NCBI RefSeq assembly: GCF_030512175.1
Contig: NZ_JAULBL010000001.1
Location: 62,001-126,000 of the forward strand
DNA from: Paeniglutamicibacter sulfureus
GTDB lineage: Bacteria; Actinomycetota; Actinomycetes; Actinomycetales; Micrococcaceae
DNA: 64,000 nt
Direction: 5' to 3'
Under the pieces are notes generated by a model. The model was not told where the DNA came from, searched no databases, and worked only from the letters and a program-made list of their open reading frames with translations. Every line of letters starts with the position of its first letter. The first letter of the stretch is position 1. Below, one piece after another: positions 1 through 10,366 of the stretch. Position numbers and translations under genes: made by a program.

Positions 1-57
1 CGCCCTACGAATAGAGCGGTGGCACGGACGCTGGCAGGTTACCGCCCTCGAAATCGG

Positions 58-2778
58 TTAGCGGCGCTTGCCCTTTTTCTTCTTGCCGCCGGCCGGCTTC
101 GTGGCCTCGGCACCTGGCGTGCGCTCGATGTGCGTGGCCGCCTCGCCGCTCTCCTCCGGGGCCGTGTAGCGCAGGGTGGACGGGCGCGCCGGGGCTTCGA
201 GCCCCGGGGTGCTCAGGACCGGTTCGTTGGTCATGGAACGGGCATCGGTGACACCTGGCAGCGAAACCGCAGGTGTCTGCCGGGTTTCAACCTCGATGTT
301 GAAGAGCATGCCGATGCTTTCCTCGCGGATGGACTCCATCATGGTCTGGAACATCAGGAAGCCTTCGCGCTGGTACTCAACCAACGGATCGCGCTGGGCC
401 ATCGCACGCAGGCCGATGCCCTCCTTGAGATAATCCATCTCGTAGAGGTGTTCCTGCCACTTGCGGCCAATGACGGAAAGCACCACACGTCGTTCGAGCT
501 CTCGCATGTTTTCGTGGCCGACGGCCTCCTCGCGTGCCGCGTACTGCAAGCGGGCATCGGAGAGGATTTCCCGTTCGAGCAGTGCGGGGGTGATGGCGTC
601 GTGGTGCCCGGCCTCCTCGGCGACCTCTTCCAGGGTGATGGAAATCGGGTAGAGCTGCTTGAGGTTCGCCCAGAGCCGCTTCAGGTCCCAGTCCTCGGCA
701 TGGCCCTCGCCGGTGGACTCGCTGACCATGGCCTTGACCACGTCTTCGAGGAAGTGCGCAACCTTTTCATGCAGGTCCCCGCCCTCGAGGATGCGCCGGC
801 GGTCGCCATAGATGGCCTCGCGCTGGCGGTTCATCACGTCGTCGTACTTCAGCACGTTCTTGCGCTGCTCGGCGTTGGTGCCTTCCACCTGGGCCTGCGC
901 AGTCTCGATGGCCTTGGAAACGATCTTGGATTCCAGTGCCACGTCGTCGGGCATCGAGGGGTTGTTCATGATCCGCTGGGCAGCGCCGGCATTGAAGCGG
1001 CGCATCAACTCATCGGTCATCGACAGGTAGAAACGCGACTCGCCGGGGTCGCCCTGGCGCCCGGAACGGCCGCGCAGCTGATTGTCGATGCGGCGGGATT
1101 CGTGGCGTTCGGTGCCCAGCACATAGAGTCCGCCGGCGTCGGTGACTTCCTGGGCCTCGGCCTGCACTTGCTCCTTGGCACCGGCAAAGACGTCGTCCCA
1201 GACGCGTTCGTATTCCTCGGAGTTCGTCTCCGGATCCAGCCCACGGCGTTCCATCTCCGCGACGGCCAGGAACTCGGCATTGCCGCCAAGCATGATGTCG
1301 GTGCCGCGTCCGGCCATGTTGGTGGCGACGGTGACCGCGCCCTTCTTGCCCGCCTGCGCAACGATCGCGGCTTCACGGGCATGCTGTTTGGCATTCAGGA
1401 CCTCGTGGCGGATTCCCTGCTTGGCCAACAGCCGCGCCAGATACTCGCTCTTTTCAACGCTGGTGGTGCCCACGAGCACCGGCTGCCCGGTGGCGTGCCG
1501 TTCGGCGATGTCCTGGACGACCGCGTCGAACTTTGCGATCTCGTTCTTGTAGATCAGGTCGGCCTGGTCCTTGCGCAGCAGTTGCTTGTTGGTGGGAATC
1601 TCCACCACGCCGAGCTTGTAGGTGCCCATGAATTCCGCGGCCTCGGTCTGGGCCGTACCGGTCATGCCGGCAAGCTTTTCGTAGAGACGGAAGTAGTTCT
1701 GCAAGGTCACGGTCGCCATCGTCTGGTTCTCGGCCTTGATCTCCACCCCTTCCTTCGCCTCAATGGCCTGGTGCATGCCCTCGGAGTAGCGGCGTCCTGC
1801 AAGCGAACGACCCGTGTGCTCGTCGACGATCATGACCTCGCCGTTGATCACGACGTAGTCCTTGTCGTTCTTGAACAGTTCCTTGGCCTTGATCGCGTTG
1901 TTCAGGAACCCGATCAGCGGGGTGTTGGAGGCCTCGTAGAGGTTGTGGATGCCCAGGTAATCCTCAACCTTTTCGATGCCCGGTTCCAGCACGCCGATGG
2001 TGCGCTTCTTCTCATCGACCTCGTAGTCGACGTCGAGGGACAGCCGGGTGACGAGCTTGGCGAATTCGGTGTACCAACGGTTCACGTCGCCCGAGGCCTG
2101 CCCGGAAATGATCAGCGGTGTACGTGCCTCGTCGATGAGGATCGAGTCGACCTCATCGACGATGGCGAAGTTGTGGGTGCGCTGGACGAGCTCGTCGGAG
2201 CTCCAGGCCATGTTGTCGCGCAGGTAATCGAATCCGAACTCATTGTTCGTGCCGTAGGTGATGTCGGCTTCGTACTGCTTGCGGCGCATTGCCGGGTCCT
2301 GATTGGACAGGATGCAGCCGTTGGTCAACCCCAGGAAGCGGTAGACCCGTCCCATGAGATCCGACTGGTATTCGGCCAGGAAGTCGTTGACGGTGACCAC
2401 GTGGACGCCCTTGCCGCTCAGGGCATTGAGGTAAGCCGGCGCCGTGGCGACAAGGGTCTTGCCCTCACCGGTCTTCATTTCGGCAATGTTGCCCAGATGC
2501 AAGGCTGCGCCGCCCATGAGCTGGACGTCGAAGTGGCGCATGCCCAAGGTTCGGTCGGCGGCCTCACGGACTGCGGCAAACGCCTCGGGCAACAGGTGGT
2601 CGAGGGACTCGCCGTCGGCGATGCGCGCCCTGAATTTGTCGGTTTCACCACGCAGCTCCGCATCGGACAGGGCACGGAATTCGCTATCAAGCACGTTGAT
2701 GGCGTCAGCGTACCCTCGCAACGTCTTCAGCGTTTTCTTGTCGCCGGTACGCAGGATACGTTCAAGCAGTGATGCCAC
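58..2778 (-). CDS. secA: preprotein translocase ATPase SecA
   Basis: SecA is the cytoplasmic motor that pushes unfolded preproteins through SecYEG. The protein is about 906 residues, normal for the family. Walker A (MKTGEGKT) is at residues 101-108, a DEVD Walker B box lies near 206, and the helicase-like second ATPase half and preprotein-binding domain follow. The C-terminus is lysine/arginine-rich and lacks the CxC...CH zinc tail of proteobacterial SecA, as in other actinobacterial SecA1 proteins. I chose the GTG at 2778 because a GGGAG Shine-Dalgarno lies 7 bases upstream and the family N-terminus (ASLLERIL) starts there; an in-frame ATG at 2799 has no such support. A TAGACT box on the minus strand at 2822-2827 could be the -10. 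It is the last gene of a minus-strand run that starts at hpf. Confidence 0.97.
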   Translation of the reverse strand: MASLLERILRTGDKKTLKTLRGYADAINVLDSEFRALSDAELRGETDKFRARIADGESLDHLLPEAFAAVREAADRTLGMRHFDVQLMGGAALHLGNIAEMKTGEGKTLVATAPAYLNALSGKGVHVVTVNDFLAEYQSDLMGRVYRFLGLTNGCILSNQDPAMRRKQYEADITYGTNNEFGFDYLRDNMAWSSDELVQRTHNFAIVDEVDSILIDEARTPLIISGQASGDVNRWYTEFAKLVTRLSLDVDYEVDEKKRTIGVLEPGIEKVEDYLGIHNLYEASNTPLIGFLNNAIKAKELFKNDKDYVVINGEVMIVDEHTGRSLAGRRYSEGMHQAIEAKEGVEIKAENQTMATVTLQNYFRLYEKLAGMTGTAQTEAAEFMGTYKLGVVEIPTNKQLLRKDQADLIYKNEIAKFDAVVQDIAERHATGQPVLVGTTSVEKSEYLARLLAKQGIRHEVLNAKQHAREAAIVAQAGKKGAVTVATNMAGRGTDIMLGGNAEFLAVAEMERRGLDPETNSEEYERVWDDVFAGAKEQVQAEAQEVTDAGGLYVLGTERHESRRIDNQLRGRSGRQGDPGESRFYLSMTDELMRRFNAGAAQRIMNNPSMPDDVALESKIVSKAIETAQAQVEGTNAEQRKNVLKYDDVMNRQREAIYGDRRRILEGGDLHEKVAHFLEDVVKAMVSESTGEGHAEDWDLKRLWANLKQLYPISITLEEVAEEAGHHDAITPALLEREILSDARLQYAAREEAVGHENMRELERRVVLSVIGRKWQEHLYEMDYLKEGIGLRAMAQRDPLVEYQREGFLMFQTMMESIREESIGMLFNIEVETRQTPAVSLPGVTDARSMTNEPVLSTPGLEAPARPSTLRYTAPEESGEAATHIERTPGAEATKPAGGKKKKGKRR

Positions 2779-2855
2779 GAGGCAGCTCCCAAATCTCAAG
2801 CACAGGAATTCTGGCGTGTTTAGTCTACGTGAGGGAATGCTCTCACCTGTGGCTT

Positions 2856-4076
2856 TTAGCTGAAATCGGGCGAGCTAAGTGAAAACTCCAAGGCTGCTGC
2901 CAGATTCCCCCGTGCCGAAACCACCACTCCATCGAGCCCCAACCACCGGGCCATGAGCCGCAATTCGGCTGCAAGCTCGTCCGCGGTCTGCGCTGGCGCG
3001 CCGGGCTCGGCGAAGGCCCCGCGGACCAAGAGCAGCTTGTTTGCCCGGTCCGCCTTCAAATCGACCCGGGCAACCAGATGCTCTCCCAGCAGGAACGGCA
3101 GGACGTAGTATCCGTAGACACGCTTGGCCTCGGGCGTGTAGATCTCCAGGCGGTAGGTGAACCCGAACAGCTTTTCGATGCGTCGGCGGTTGAACACCAT
3201 CGAGTCAAAAGGTCCCAACAGGGCCCGGCCGGTCGCCGCCCTCGGAACGACGGTGCCGGGCAGCACATAGAATGCGTCCTTCAGCCCCTGGACGCCCACG
3301 CGTTCCAGCGCACCGCGCCCGGCCAGGTCTTCAAGCGCCACGGCGCTTTGCCGCAGCGGCAACCGGAAATAGTCGGCCAGGCAGTGCATGCTGCCCACCC
3401 CGTGCGCCTTGGCGGAAGCCAGCAGCAGCCGTTCCATCCCACGTCGGCGTTCCTGCTCCGTCGCGGGTGCCCGGGATTCGGGAAACACCTGGTGCAGTGA
3501 GGTGTAGCGGCGTTCAAAGGCACCGTTGCGGCCCTCGGTGCTGATCATACCCTCCGCAAACAACGCCTCCAGGGCGCGCTTGACCGCGGACCAGTTCCAA
3601 CCCCAGGATTCCTGGTCCTTGACATGTTCATGGCCGAGTTCGGCGGCGACTTCCCGGGCTGTCAGCGCCGGTCCCTGCGCGAGCAACTCCAGGATCCGGT
3701 GCGCCAGCACTCGCCCCTCTTCGTCGATGGTCTTCATGCTTCCGGGCCAGGAGCGTTGCTGCCACGGCACGAGGTCGTGGAAATGCTCGCTGCGCACCAG
3801 GGAGGCCTCATGCGCCCAGTATTCAACGACCTTCCGCGGGTGTCTCACCGCGAGCCTGTCCAGAAGGTCCGGGGCGTAAGGGCCCAGCCGCGAAAAGATC
3901 GGCAGGTACTGTGCGCGGGCCAGGACGTTGACCGAGTCGATCTGGATCAGTTCCAGACGCGCAAAGGTCCGGCCCACCGCACCGAGGTTGATCGGTGCGG
4001 TGGGCCGGACCCGATGCAGCCCTTGGGCTGCCAATGCAATGCGGCGGGCCTGCGATGCGGAAAGAATCCTGCTCAT
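2856..4076 (-). CDS. YcaQ-like winged-helix DNA glycosylase (HTH_42 family)
   Basis: This 406-residue protein matches the winged-helix HTH_42 family that includes E. coli YcaQ (AlkX) and Streptomyces AlkZ, glycosylases that release bulky or crosslinked alkylated bases. The putative catalytic motif is Gln45-Ile-Asp47. The Gln-x-Asp form is that of the YcaQ-like subgroup, whereas AlkZ self-resistance enzymes carry Gln-x-Gln. A WAHEAS segment and a conserved C-terminal [12 protein letters not shown] segment agree with the family. No Shine-Dalgarno precedes the ATG. Instead a TACGAT box at 4083-4088 on the minus strand lies 6 bases upstream, suggesting a leaderless transcript. Function is inferred from family and motif; the lesion it repairs is unknown. 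Confidence 0.8.
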   Translation of the reverse strand: MSRILSASQARRIALAAQGLHRVRPTAPINLGAVGRTFARLELIQIDSVNVLARAQYLPIFSRLGPYAPDLLDRLAVRHPRKVVEYWAHEASLVRSEHFHDLVPWQQRSWPGSMKTIDEEGRVLAHRILELLAQGPALTAREVAAELGHEHVKDQESWGWNWSAVKRALEALFAEGMISTEGRNGAFERRYTSLHQVFPESRAPATEQERRRGMERLLLASAKAHGVGSMHCLADYFRLPLRQSAVALEDLAGRGALERVGVQGLKDAFYVLPGTVVPRAATGRALLGPFDSMVFNRRRIEKLFGFTYRLEIYTPEAKRVYGYYVLPFLLGEHLVARVDLKADRANKLLLVRGAFAEPGAPAQTADELAAELRLMARWLGLDGVVVSARGNLAAALEFSLSSPDFS

Positions 4077-4100
4077 GAACCCATCGTAGGTCCCGTGATG

Positions 4101-4817
4101 CTAGGCGTTGGCCGTTGCCGGTTCCGGGTCGCGGTATCGGCGGGTCTCCAGGGTCGCCTCGTCGGTGGCGTCCGGATCCAGGGTGATGGTGCCGTAGGAG
4201 TACTGCTGGGTGCCCTTGCCCTTGCGGGCGTACACGACCGAGTGTGCCCCGGTTGCCGCGTCCACGAAGAGGTAGAAGGGGTGGCCGATCATTTCCATGC
4301 GGTCAACCGCGTCATCGACGCTCATGGTTTCCGCAGGGAAGACCTTGCGCCGGATTTCAATGGGTGGTGCGCCGTTTTGGTCGGCTTCCGCGGCCAGCCG
4401 GGCTTCTTCTTCCTGCTGGGCCAGGCGCGTCGATTCGTGCAGCGGAAGCGTGCTGTTGGCCGGCTCCAGGTTGCTGGTGGCCTGGTGGACGGCCGTCGGG
4501 GTCTGGCGTCCGTGGTGGATCTTGCGACGATCCCGGGCCTTGCGCAAACGCTCCAAAAGCTTTGCAAACGCGGTGTCAAAGGCGGCGAACTTGTCCGCTG
4601 CCTTGGCCTCGGCGCGGATCGCGGGGCCACGGCCCAGGACCGTCAATTCGACGGTCAGAGCAGTGTCCGCGTTGCGGGCGTGTTGCTCCTTGGTGACCTT
4701 GATGTCCAAGCGCTGGATCTTCGTCGCAAGCTGGTCGACCTTGTCAATCTTCTCGTCGACGTACTCGCGGAACCGATCCGTAACACTGACATTGCGTCCG
4801 TTGATCGTCATCTCCAT
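4101..4817 (-). CDS. hpf: long-form ribosome hibernation promoting factor
   Basis: Long HPF binds the decoding centre through its N-terminal S30AE domain and joins two ribosomes into inactive 100S dimers through its C-terminal domain. Both are visible: the N-terminal domain (INGRNVSVTDRFREYV) over about residues 4-100, then a polar linker, then a C-terminal domain with the EIRRKVF...PFYLFVDAATG core. The length of about 238 residues fits the long form. Three in-frame ATG codons are close together. I chose 4817 because GGAGGA sits 4-5 bases before it; 4832 and 4829 lack such a site. It has its own promoter candidate and a hairpin in the 5' leader. Stress or stationary-phase induction is known for the family but not shown here. 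Confidence 0.93.
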   Translation of the reverse strand: MEMTINGRNVSVTDRFREYVDEKIDKVDQLATKIQRLDIKVTKEQHARNADTALTVELTVLGRGPAIRAEAKAADKFAAFDTAFAKLLERLRKARDRRKIHHGRQTPTAVHQATSNLEPANSTLPLHESTRLAQQEEEARLAAEADQNGAPPIEIRRKVFPAETMSVDDAVDRMEMIGHPFYLFVDAATGAHSVVYARKGKGTQQYSYGTITLDPDATDEATLETRRYRDPEPATANA

Positions 4818-4848
4818 GGTGTCCTCCATCATTGCTCAGGTGACACAT

Positions 4849-4882
4849 CAGCGACCGAGGAATTCACTCCTTTCGGTCGCTG
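4849..4882 (-). other. inverted repeat in the hpf 5' leader
   Basis: Perfect 10-base arms (CAGCGACCGA at 4849-4858 and TCGGTCGCTG at 4873-4882) enclose a 14-base loop. On the minus strand the loop carries AAGGAG. There is no U-run, so this is more likely a leader structure of hpf than a terminator for comF. Confidence 0.6.
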
Positions 4883-4921
4883 AAGATGGGTTCTTTTCCC
4901 CTTGCGGGGTGCCCATACCTC

Positions 4922-4949
4922 ACCCTATGACAGATGGAAGGATAATCAA
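4922..4949 (-). promoter_or_regulatory. probable promoter of hpf
   Basis: On the minus strand TTGATT (4944-4949) is followed after 16 bases by TAGGGT (4922-4927). This predicts a start near 4914 and an untranslated leader of about 95 bases containing the hairpin at 4849-4882. Found by eye; no expression evidence. Confidence 0.45.
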
Positions 4950-4968
4950 GGATGTACGGATTATTACT

Positions 4969-5862
4969 TCATCGCGTTGAGCGAACACCGCGTTTTTCAT
5001 CGGGTGCCGGAGTCGCCGCCAGGACAACTGCACCGCACACCTGCAGCCCCGCCTCGGCCAACACGCGTTTCGCCTCGGCAAGCGTCGATCCGGTGGTCAG
5101 CACATCGTCCACGAGCAGAACCCGGGCGCCCAAGACGGCGAGGCGGGCGGGCAATCCGCCTCCGCCCGCGCACATCGAATTCCGCACTGCGCCCCGGGCG
5201 CGTCGCCCCTTGCCCTTCTGCGCCGAGGTGAATTGCCGCGTCGCCCGGTAGCGCACCAGCCCGGCGACCAGCACCCGATCCGGGAGCACCCGCGTTCTTC
5301 GCAGCCGGCCCAGCAACAGGCCCACCGGGAAATAACCGCGCCGGTTGCGCGCCTGCAGGCGGGTGGGCACCGGCACCAGCACCACGGGCGCTCCGGGTTC
5401 AACAAGCGTGTCGATGGCGGACTTTACGGCGCGGGCCAGCGGCGGCACCAGCATTCCGACAAGGCCCGGCATCTGACGGTTCTTGAAGGCCAGGATGACG
5501 GCGGCCAGCTCGTGTTCGTAGGCGCCCGCCGCCACCACCGGCAGCGGCTCGTTGCGGTGATTCAGCGGCAGCGACTCGGCGCTGTGCTCGACCCTCCGGG
5601 GGCGGAGGCAGGCGGTGCGCATGGCCTTGGCGCAGGGGGTGCACAGCACGGAGTCCGGACGCCGGCAGCAGACGCAATCCACCGGTAGCAGCAGTGCCGC
5701 AGTGCCTTGCATTGCCGAGCGCACGGCGTACGCGGCACCGTGCGCCCACCAGGCATCGACACGCCCAAGCAGGGTCCGCGCCGGTGCGCCGGCGACGGGA
5801 CGTGCCTGCTTGAAAATGGCGTCGGCATCATTTCGCTTCCGGTCCTTCATGCCTTCCAGCAT
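4969..5862 (-). CDS. ComF family phosphoribosyltransferase-like protein
   Basis: This 297-residue protein has the two ComF hallmarks. An N-terminal zinc-finger-like cluster (CVCC...C..C) spans about residues 63-78, and a C-terminal phosphoribosyltransferase fold carries the PRPP loop LLVDDVLTTGSTL. ComF proteins are linked to DNA uptake in competent bacteria, but many non-competent actinobacteria keep them and their reaction is not settled. The N-terminal ~50 residues before the Cys cluster are not conserved, so the exact start (5862, or the ATG at 5850) is uncertain. Downstream is hpf with its own promoter; upstream is lpqB. Confidence 0.88.
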   Translation of the reverse strand: MLEGMKDRKRNDADAIFKQARPVAGAPARTLLGRVDAWWAHGAAYAVRSAMQGTAALLLPVDCVCCRRPDSVLCTPCAKAMRTACLRPRRVEHSAESLPLNHRNEPLPVVAAGAYEHELAAVILAFKNRQMPGLVGMLVPPLARAVKSAIDTLVEPGAPVVLVPVPTRLQARNRRGYFPVGLLLGRLRRTRVLPDRVLVAGLVRYRATRQFTSAQKGKGRRARGAVRNSMCAGGGGLPARLAVLGARVLLVDDVLTTGSTLAEAKRVLAEAGLQVCGAVVLAATPAPDEKRGVRSTR

Positions 5863-5929
5863 GACCCCTCATGTTCCGTGCCGGGGACGCGCAGGCCACG
5901 TGCTGTGGACCATCCCGTCCCCGCACAAA

Positions 5930-7645
5930 TCAGCCGGGGTAGGACAGGTCCCGCACCATGTCTTCCATTTCATGCCAGGAGCTGCCCACGCGCGAGTAGA
6001 TTTCGTCATTCGTCTCGGCGTAGACGGGGCGGCGATCCCCGGGCCCGGCGGACAGGCCGACCATCCCCAGCAGCGGCAGGTACTTGACCCGGGTGCCGGT
6101 GAGGCTGATCTCCTCGGCCGTGACCCTTTCGGTGGTGCTGGCGGAAGAGACAATCACCGAGACATCCGAATTCCACACCGCCTGCGTCGCAGGTACGTCG
6201 GGATAGATGTTTTTCGGCGGCGCAAAGCCGCGCGGTGCGCCGTCAGCATCCCGCAGGATCCCGGCGATTGCCACGCTGGTCTGGCCGTCCTTGCTTGAGA
6301 CGATCAACGCGCGCGTGCCGTCGCGCGAAACGCGCAGCGAGGAAACGTTGGCATCGGTGAGGCCGTCGGCGGTGATGGGGCGTACCTTCCCGTTCACGGT
6401 CGGGTCGGCGGGCACCGCCAGCACGCTGGTGGCCGAGGAGTTGTCCACGGTCCAGGTCCACCCGTGGGCGTCCATGGAGGGCCGCACCAGGTCTTCGCCG
6501 GTGGCGACCACGGAACTGCGGCCTTCCTCGTCGACGACGATAAGGGAGGTGAGGGATCCGTTCAGGAACGCATAGCGGTTCCCCAACGGGCTCATGGCCG
6601 GCAGCCGCGGCTGGTATCCGGCAATGTCTCCGATGCCGCCGACCAACCGCAGGGACCTGCCCTTGAGGTAGTACAGCGCATCGTCGACGACCCCGATCTG
6701 CGTGTCGGGAACGGCGGGATTGACTTCCGCGACCTCGAACTCCGGGTCCTTGGCTCCGATCTTTATCTCGGATTGCTCATCGCTCATCACCACCGAGCGC
6801 ACGCTGCCCAGCCCTCCGAGGGTCAGCTCAAGCTGCTGTTGCATCAGCTGCCGCGAAAGCTCGGTGGATTCCAGGAACGTGGCCGAGCCAAGGTCCACCG
6901 TGGCCCGCTGTGATTCGATGGGCACCGAGGAACGGACCAGGCTGCTTCCTCCGGGGAAGGCGGAGACCACCGCGTTTTCCAGGTACTCGGAGGGGCCCGC
7001 CAGCAGTGCCTCGACCATGGCGGCCGCCACGCCCGTGCGGTTCGGGAACCAGCGTACGTCGGGCACGGCGTATGCGAAGGTGACGTCGTAGAAGTACAGC
7101 GTCTGCGGGGAGAAGACGTGGGCGAAGTTGGCGGTGTCCAGCATGATGCCGTCGGGCAGCTGCGAAATGCGCCACTGCCCGTCGACCTTTTCCAGCGACA
7201 CGTCAAGCGCCCGGGTGGTGTGCGGCGGCATTTCGGTCATGATGCCCGCCTCGTCGATCTCCGAGACGAGCTCCAGCTGGATGGTGTAGGTGTTGGGGTT
7301 GGACCCGGGGATCACCGACGGGCGGTCATCGTAGACCAGGGACCGCACCGACCCCTTCCAGACACCTGACTGCTTCGGGGTCAGGTATTCGCGGGCGACC
7401 TTGTAGTCGTCCTGCGATGCGACGCCGGCCTGGATGAAGTCCTCGACGATTTCGCGCGGGCCGTCCCCCTCCGTCGGGCCCGGGGCCGTGAACTGCACGT
7501 CCCCGCCCTCCTCGTTGTTGTTCCCGTCCAGGGCGATGGACTGCACCGGCGAATTGCGCGGGATCTCCGAGCAACCGGTGAGCACCAGCACCACGCCCAG
7601 CAGCACGGCCAGGAGCGAGGCGGTCGAGGGACGTTTCCTAGTCAT
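5930..7645 (-). CDS. lpqB: lipoprotein LpqB
   Basis: LpqB is an envelope lipoprotein that interacts with the sensor kinase MtrB and modulates the MtrAB response in mycobacteria. The 571-residue product begins with a lipoprotein signal whose lipobox ends LTGC at about residue 24. A GerMN-like domain and a C-terminal beta-propeller-like half follow. I chose the ATG at 7645, preceded by AGGAAGG, over an upstream in-frame ATG at 7690 that would put a long charged stretch ahead of the signal peptide. Its start overlaps the last 8 bases of mtrB, so the two are probably translationally coupled. Gene order mtrA-mtrB-lpqB is conserved in actinobacteria. Confidence 0.93.
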   Translation of the reverse strand: MTRKRPSTASLLAVLLGVVLVLTGCSEIPRNSPVQSIALDGNNNEEGGDVQFTAPGPTEGDGPREIVEDFIQAGVASQDDYKVAREYLTPKQSGVWKGSVRSLVYDDRPSVIPGSNPNTYTIQLELVSEIDEAGIMTEMPPHTTRALDVSLEKVDGQWRISQLPDGIMLDTANFAHVFSPQTLYFYDVTFAYAVPDVRWFPNRTGVAAAMVEALLAGPSEYLENAVVSAFPGGSSLVRSSVPIESQRATVDLGSATFLESTELSRQLMQQQLELTLGGLGSVRSVVMSDEQSEIKIGAKDPEFEVAEVNPAVPDTQIGVVDDALYYLKGRSLRLVGGIGDIAGYQPRLPAMSPLGNRYAFLNGSLTSLIVVDEEGRSSVVATGEDLVRPSMDAHGWTWTVDNSSATSVLAVPADPTVNGKVRPITADGLTDANVSSLRVSRDGTRALIVSSKDGQTSVAIAGILRDADGAPRGFAPPKNIYPDVPATQAVWNSDVSVIVSSASTTERVTAEEISLTGTRVKYLPLLGMVGLSAGPGDRRPVYAETNDEIYSRVGSSWHEMEDMVRDLSYPG

Positions 7646-9449
7646 GCGGGTGGTGCCTTCCTGAGGTGCGCGCGGGGGTGCCCTGGACATCCGCGTCGCT
7701 GCCCGGGGTTTCCTCGGGGATCAGCGGCGGTGCCGGCTTGAAGCCGATGGCGGGGATTTCGCCGGTCAACGGGAAGGAGACGACCATGCCGTCGTCCAGT
7801 ACCGCGTCCGCCAGTACGATGGGTTCCAGCGGCAGCGGCGAGGCGACGATCTGGTTGCCCAGGATCCGCGGCAGGGTCAGCCGGAAACACGATCCCACGC
7901 CGCGCTCCCCCCAGGTCTCGAGCCTGCCCTCATGCAGGCGGGTATCCTCCATCGCGATGGACAGGCCCAGCCCCGACCCCCCGGTGGTGCGGGCGCGGGC
8001 GGGGTCGGCACGCCAGAACCTGTCAAAGACCCGGCCGGCGGACTCCTGGCTCATGCCGATGCCGCGGTCGCGCACCGTGATGGCCACCGCGTTGGCGTTC
8101 CCGCCCACCGTGATGTCGATGGGGTTGCCCTCGCCGTGTTCCACGGCGTTCATCACCAGGTTGCGCACCACGCGCTCGATGCGCCGCGCATCCATTTCCG
8201 CCACCGCTCCCCCGGTCGGGGTGCCCAGGCGCAGCACCGAGCCCATGGCGTCGGCGTGCGGGGTGGCGGCGTCGATCACGCGCCGGGCCACGGAGACCAG
8301 GTCGGTGGGCTCAGCATCGAGAACCGCAACCCCGGCGTCGAAGCGCGAGACCTCCAACAGGTCGTTGAGCAGGATCTGGAAGCGCTCGACCTGGTTGTAG
8401 AGCAGCTCCGCGCTTCTCTTGTTGATGGGGTCGAAGTCCTCGCGCGCATCGTGAAGCACCTCGGCGGCCATCCGCACCGTCGTCAGCGGGGTGCGCAGCT
8501 CGTGGGAAACGTCGGAGACGAAGCGCTGCTGCATCTGCGAGAGCGTGGCCAACTGGTTGATCTGGTCCTGCAGTGACGCTGCCATGTGGTTGAACGAGTT
8601 TCCCAGCCGCGCGATCTCGTCCTCGCCGGAGACGACCATGCGTTCTTGGAGCTGCCCGGCGGCAAGCTTCTCGGAAACCTGCGCGGCGGCCGCCACGGGG
8701 CGCACCACGGCGCGGGTCACGTACCAGGTGATTCCTCCGACCACCAGCAGCAGCAGTCCGCCGATCAGGCCCATGGCCCGGTTGATGAAGTCGAGGGTGT
8801 CCTGCACGCTGGAGAGATCGTAGACCAGGTAGAGGCCGTATTCGCGGCCCGGGGGCAGGGTCACCTTGGTGCCGAAGATCAGGCCCGGCCCGGCGCTGTC
8901 CCCGGCGTTGACCTCGATGGACTGCCAGTAGGTCGCGTTGGACTCCTGGACTTGGGCGGCCATCGCCTCCGGGACGATGCGGGAGGTCAGGTTGCCGCTG
9001 GCGGTGGGGCCCACGTAGAGGTCGTCGGCACCGGGCAGCGGGACCAGCACGAAGTCGCGCGGCACCAGGGCCGTCTCGCCCTCGAGGATCTTCAGCGTGC
9101 TGGTCACCAGGGAGTGCGTGCTGGAGCGGTCGGTGGTGGCCGCGGAGTCGAAGATTGCGCGCACCTGGTTCAACCCGCGCAGGGATTCGGACTCGACCTG
9201 GTTGAAGCGCTCCTGGAACAGGCCGGTGGCGATCTGGTTGGACAGGAAAGCCCCGGCGCCCAGCATGGCCACGGCGCTGAGCAGCATCGCGGAGGTGACC
9301 GTCCTGAAGAGCAGCGAGCGGGTCCAGCGCGAACGCATGGTGTTGCGCGTGCGCACCAGCGCAGCCAGCGCGCGGCGGATCCAGGATGTCGCCCGGGCAG
9401 GTTGCGCCGGGGTTGCGGGTGCGGGTCGCACCGGCTCGACGGAGTCCAT
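7638..9449 (-). CDS. mtrB: two-component sensor histidine kinase MtrB
   Basis: MtrB is the membrane sensor partner of MtrA, governing cell wall metabolism and division genes in actinobacteria. The 603-residue protein has transmembrane segments at about 46-71 and 224-246 enclosing an extracytoplasmic sensor region, then HAMP, the phospho-acceptor H-box (SHELRTPL, His316) and an ATPase domain with RDRGIGMS and GSGLGLS boxes. The start at 9449 follows an AGGAGGTGG site and lies 20 bases after the mtrA stop; an upstream in-frame extension to 9611 would overlap mtrA and is rejected. The C-terminus has about 80 residues beyond the ATPase domain. Confidence 0.95.
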   Translation of the reverse strand: MDSVEPVRPAPATPAQPARATSWIRRALAALVRTRNTMRSRWTRSLLFRTVTSAMLLSAVAMLGAGAFLSNQIATGLFQERFNQVESESLRGLNQVRAIFDSAATTDRSSTHSLVTSTLKILEGETALVPRDFVLVPLPGADDLYVGPTASGNLTSRIVPEAMAAQVQESNATYWQSIEVNAGDSAGPGLIFGTKVTLPPGREYGLYLVYDLSSVQDTLDFINRAMGLIGGLLLLVVGGITWYVTRAVVRPVAAAAQVSEKLAAGQLQERMVVSGEDEIARLGNSFNHMAASLQDQINQLATLSQMQQRFVSDVSHELRTPLTTVRMAAEVLHDAREDFDPINKRSAELLYNQVERFQILLNDLLEVSRFDAGVAVLDAEPTDLVSVARRVIDAATPHADAMGSVLRLGTPTGGAVAEMDARRIERVVRNLVMNAVEHGEGNPIDITVGGNANAVAITVRDRGIGMSQESAGRVFDRFWRADPARARTTGGSGLGLSIAMEDTRLHEGRLETWGERGVGSCFRLTLPRILGNQIVASPLPLEPIVLADAVLDDGMVVSFPLTGEIPAIGFKPAPPLIPEETPGSDADVQGTPARTSGRHHPHD

Positions 9450-9469
9450 GCTTTCCGCCACCTCCTGCC

Positions 9470-10147
9470 TCAGGCCTGTCCCGCCTTGTAGCCCACGCCG
9501 CGAACGGTCAGCACGACGCCCGGGTTTTCGGGGTCGAGCTCGACCTTCGAGCGCAGGCGCTGCACATGCACATTGACCAGGCGGGTGTCGGCGGCGTGGC
9601 GGTAGCCCCACACCTGTTCAAGCAGCTGCTCACGGGTAAACACCTGCCACGGCTTGCGGGCCAAGGCGACCAGCAGGTCGAACTCCAGCGGCGTCAGGCC
9701 GATGGGATCCCCCGCGCGGGTGACGCGGTGGCCGGCGACGTCGATGCTCAGGTCGCCGATCTTCAGGGTCTCGGGGGCATGTTGTTCGCCGGGGCGCAAT
9801 CGTGCGCGCACGCGGGCGACGAGTTCGGCCGGCTTGAAGGGCTTGGGGACGTAGTCGTCGGCACCGGATTCCAGGCCGCGGACCACGTCGGCGGTGTCCG
9901 ACTTGGCGGTCAGCATCACGATGGGAACGTCGTCCTCGGCGCGGATCAGCTTGCAGACCTCTATGCCGTCCAACCCGGGAAGCATCAGGTCAAGCAGCAC
10001 CAGGTCGGGCTTGACCTCGCGGAAAACACCCAATGCCTTGGCACCGTCGTAGCAGAACACGGCCTCGAACCCGTCGTTCTGCAACACGATGCCGATCATT
10101 TCGGCCAGCGCCTCGTCGTCGTCGACAACCAGGATGCGTGCCTTCAT
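9470..10147 (-). CDS. mtrA: two-component response regulator MtrA
   Basis: MtrA is an OmpR-family regulator, essential in mycobacteria, that controls cell wall hydrolase and replication-linked genes. The 225-residue protein has a receiver domain with acidic residues at 9-11, phospho-acceptor Asp53 (LLDLMLPG) and Lys102 (VPKPF). The C-terminal winged helix carries the RLVNVHVQRLRSKVE recognition region. GAAGGGCAG precedes the ATG. It heads the mtrA-mtrB-lpqB operon and is divergent from the membrane protein at 10367. Confidence 0.97.
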   Translation of the reverse strand: MKARILVVDDDEALAEMIGIVLQNDGFEAVFCYDGAKALGVFREVKPDLVLLDLMLPGLDGIEVCKLIRAEDDVPIVMLTAKSDTADVVRGLESGADDYVPKPFKPAELVARVRARLRPGEQHAPETLKIGDLSIDVAGHRVTRAGDPIGLTPLEFDLLVALARKPWQVFTREQLLEQVWGYRHAADTRLVNVHVQRLRSKVELDPENPGVVLTVRGVGYKAGQA

Positions 10148-10366
10148 AATCTGCCCTTCCGTAGCCTTGCGCTGGACGCCGCGAAAAGCATGCGCCCGGA
10201 TACCTCAAGACTACATGAGCATGCCGGGCAAATCGGCGCGGAAACGGCAATCCACCTCACCATTCACCCTCCCGGACCCGGCGCTAGACTGGAGCAAACC
10301 CAAGGGTCCGGCGCCTGGTTCCGAATCCTTGCACCACATGCGGGAACGCGACGAGAGCGGGAAGCG

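Noticed and set aside
19-2772. 917-residue open frame antisense to secA
   Set aside because: High-G+C third-position artefact; no recognisable domain, and secA on the other strand explains the region.
3624-4883. 419-residue plus-strand frame over YcaQ and hpf
   Set aside because: Shadow of two well-supported minus-strand genes.
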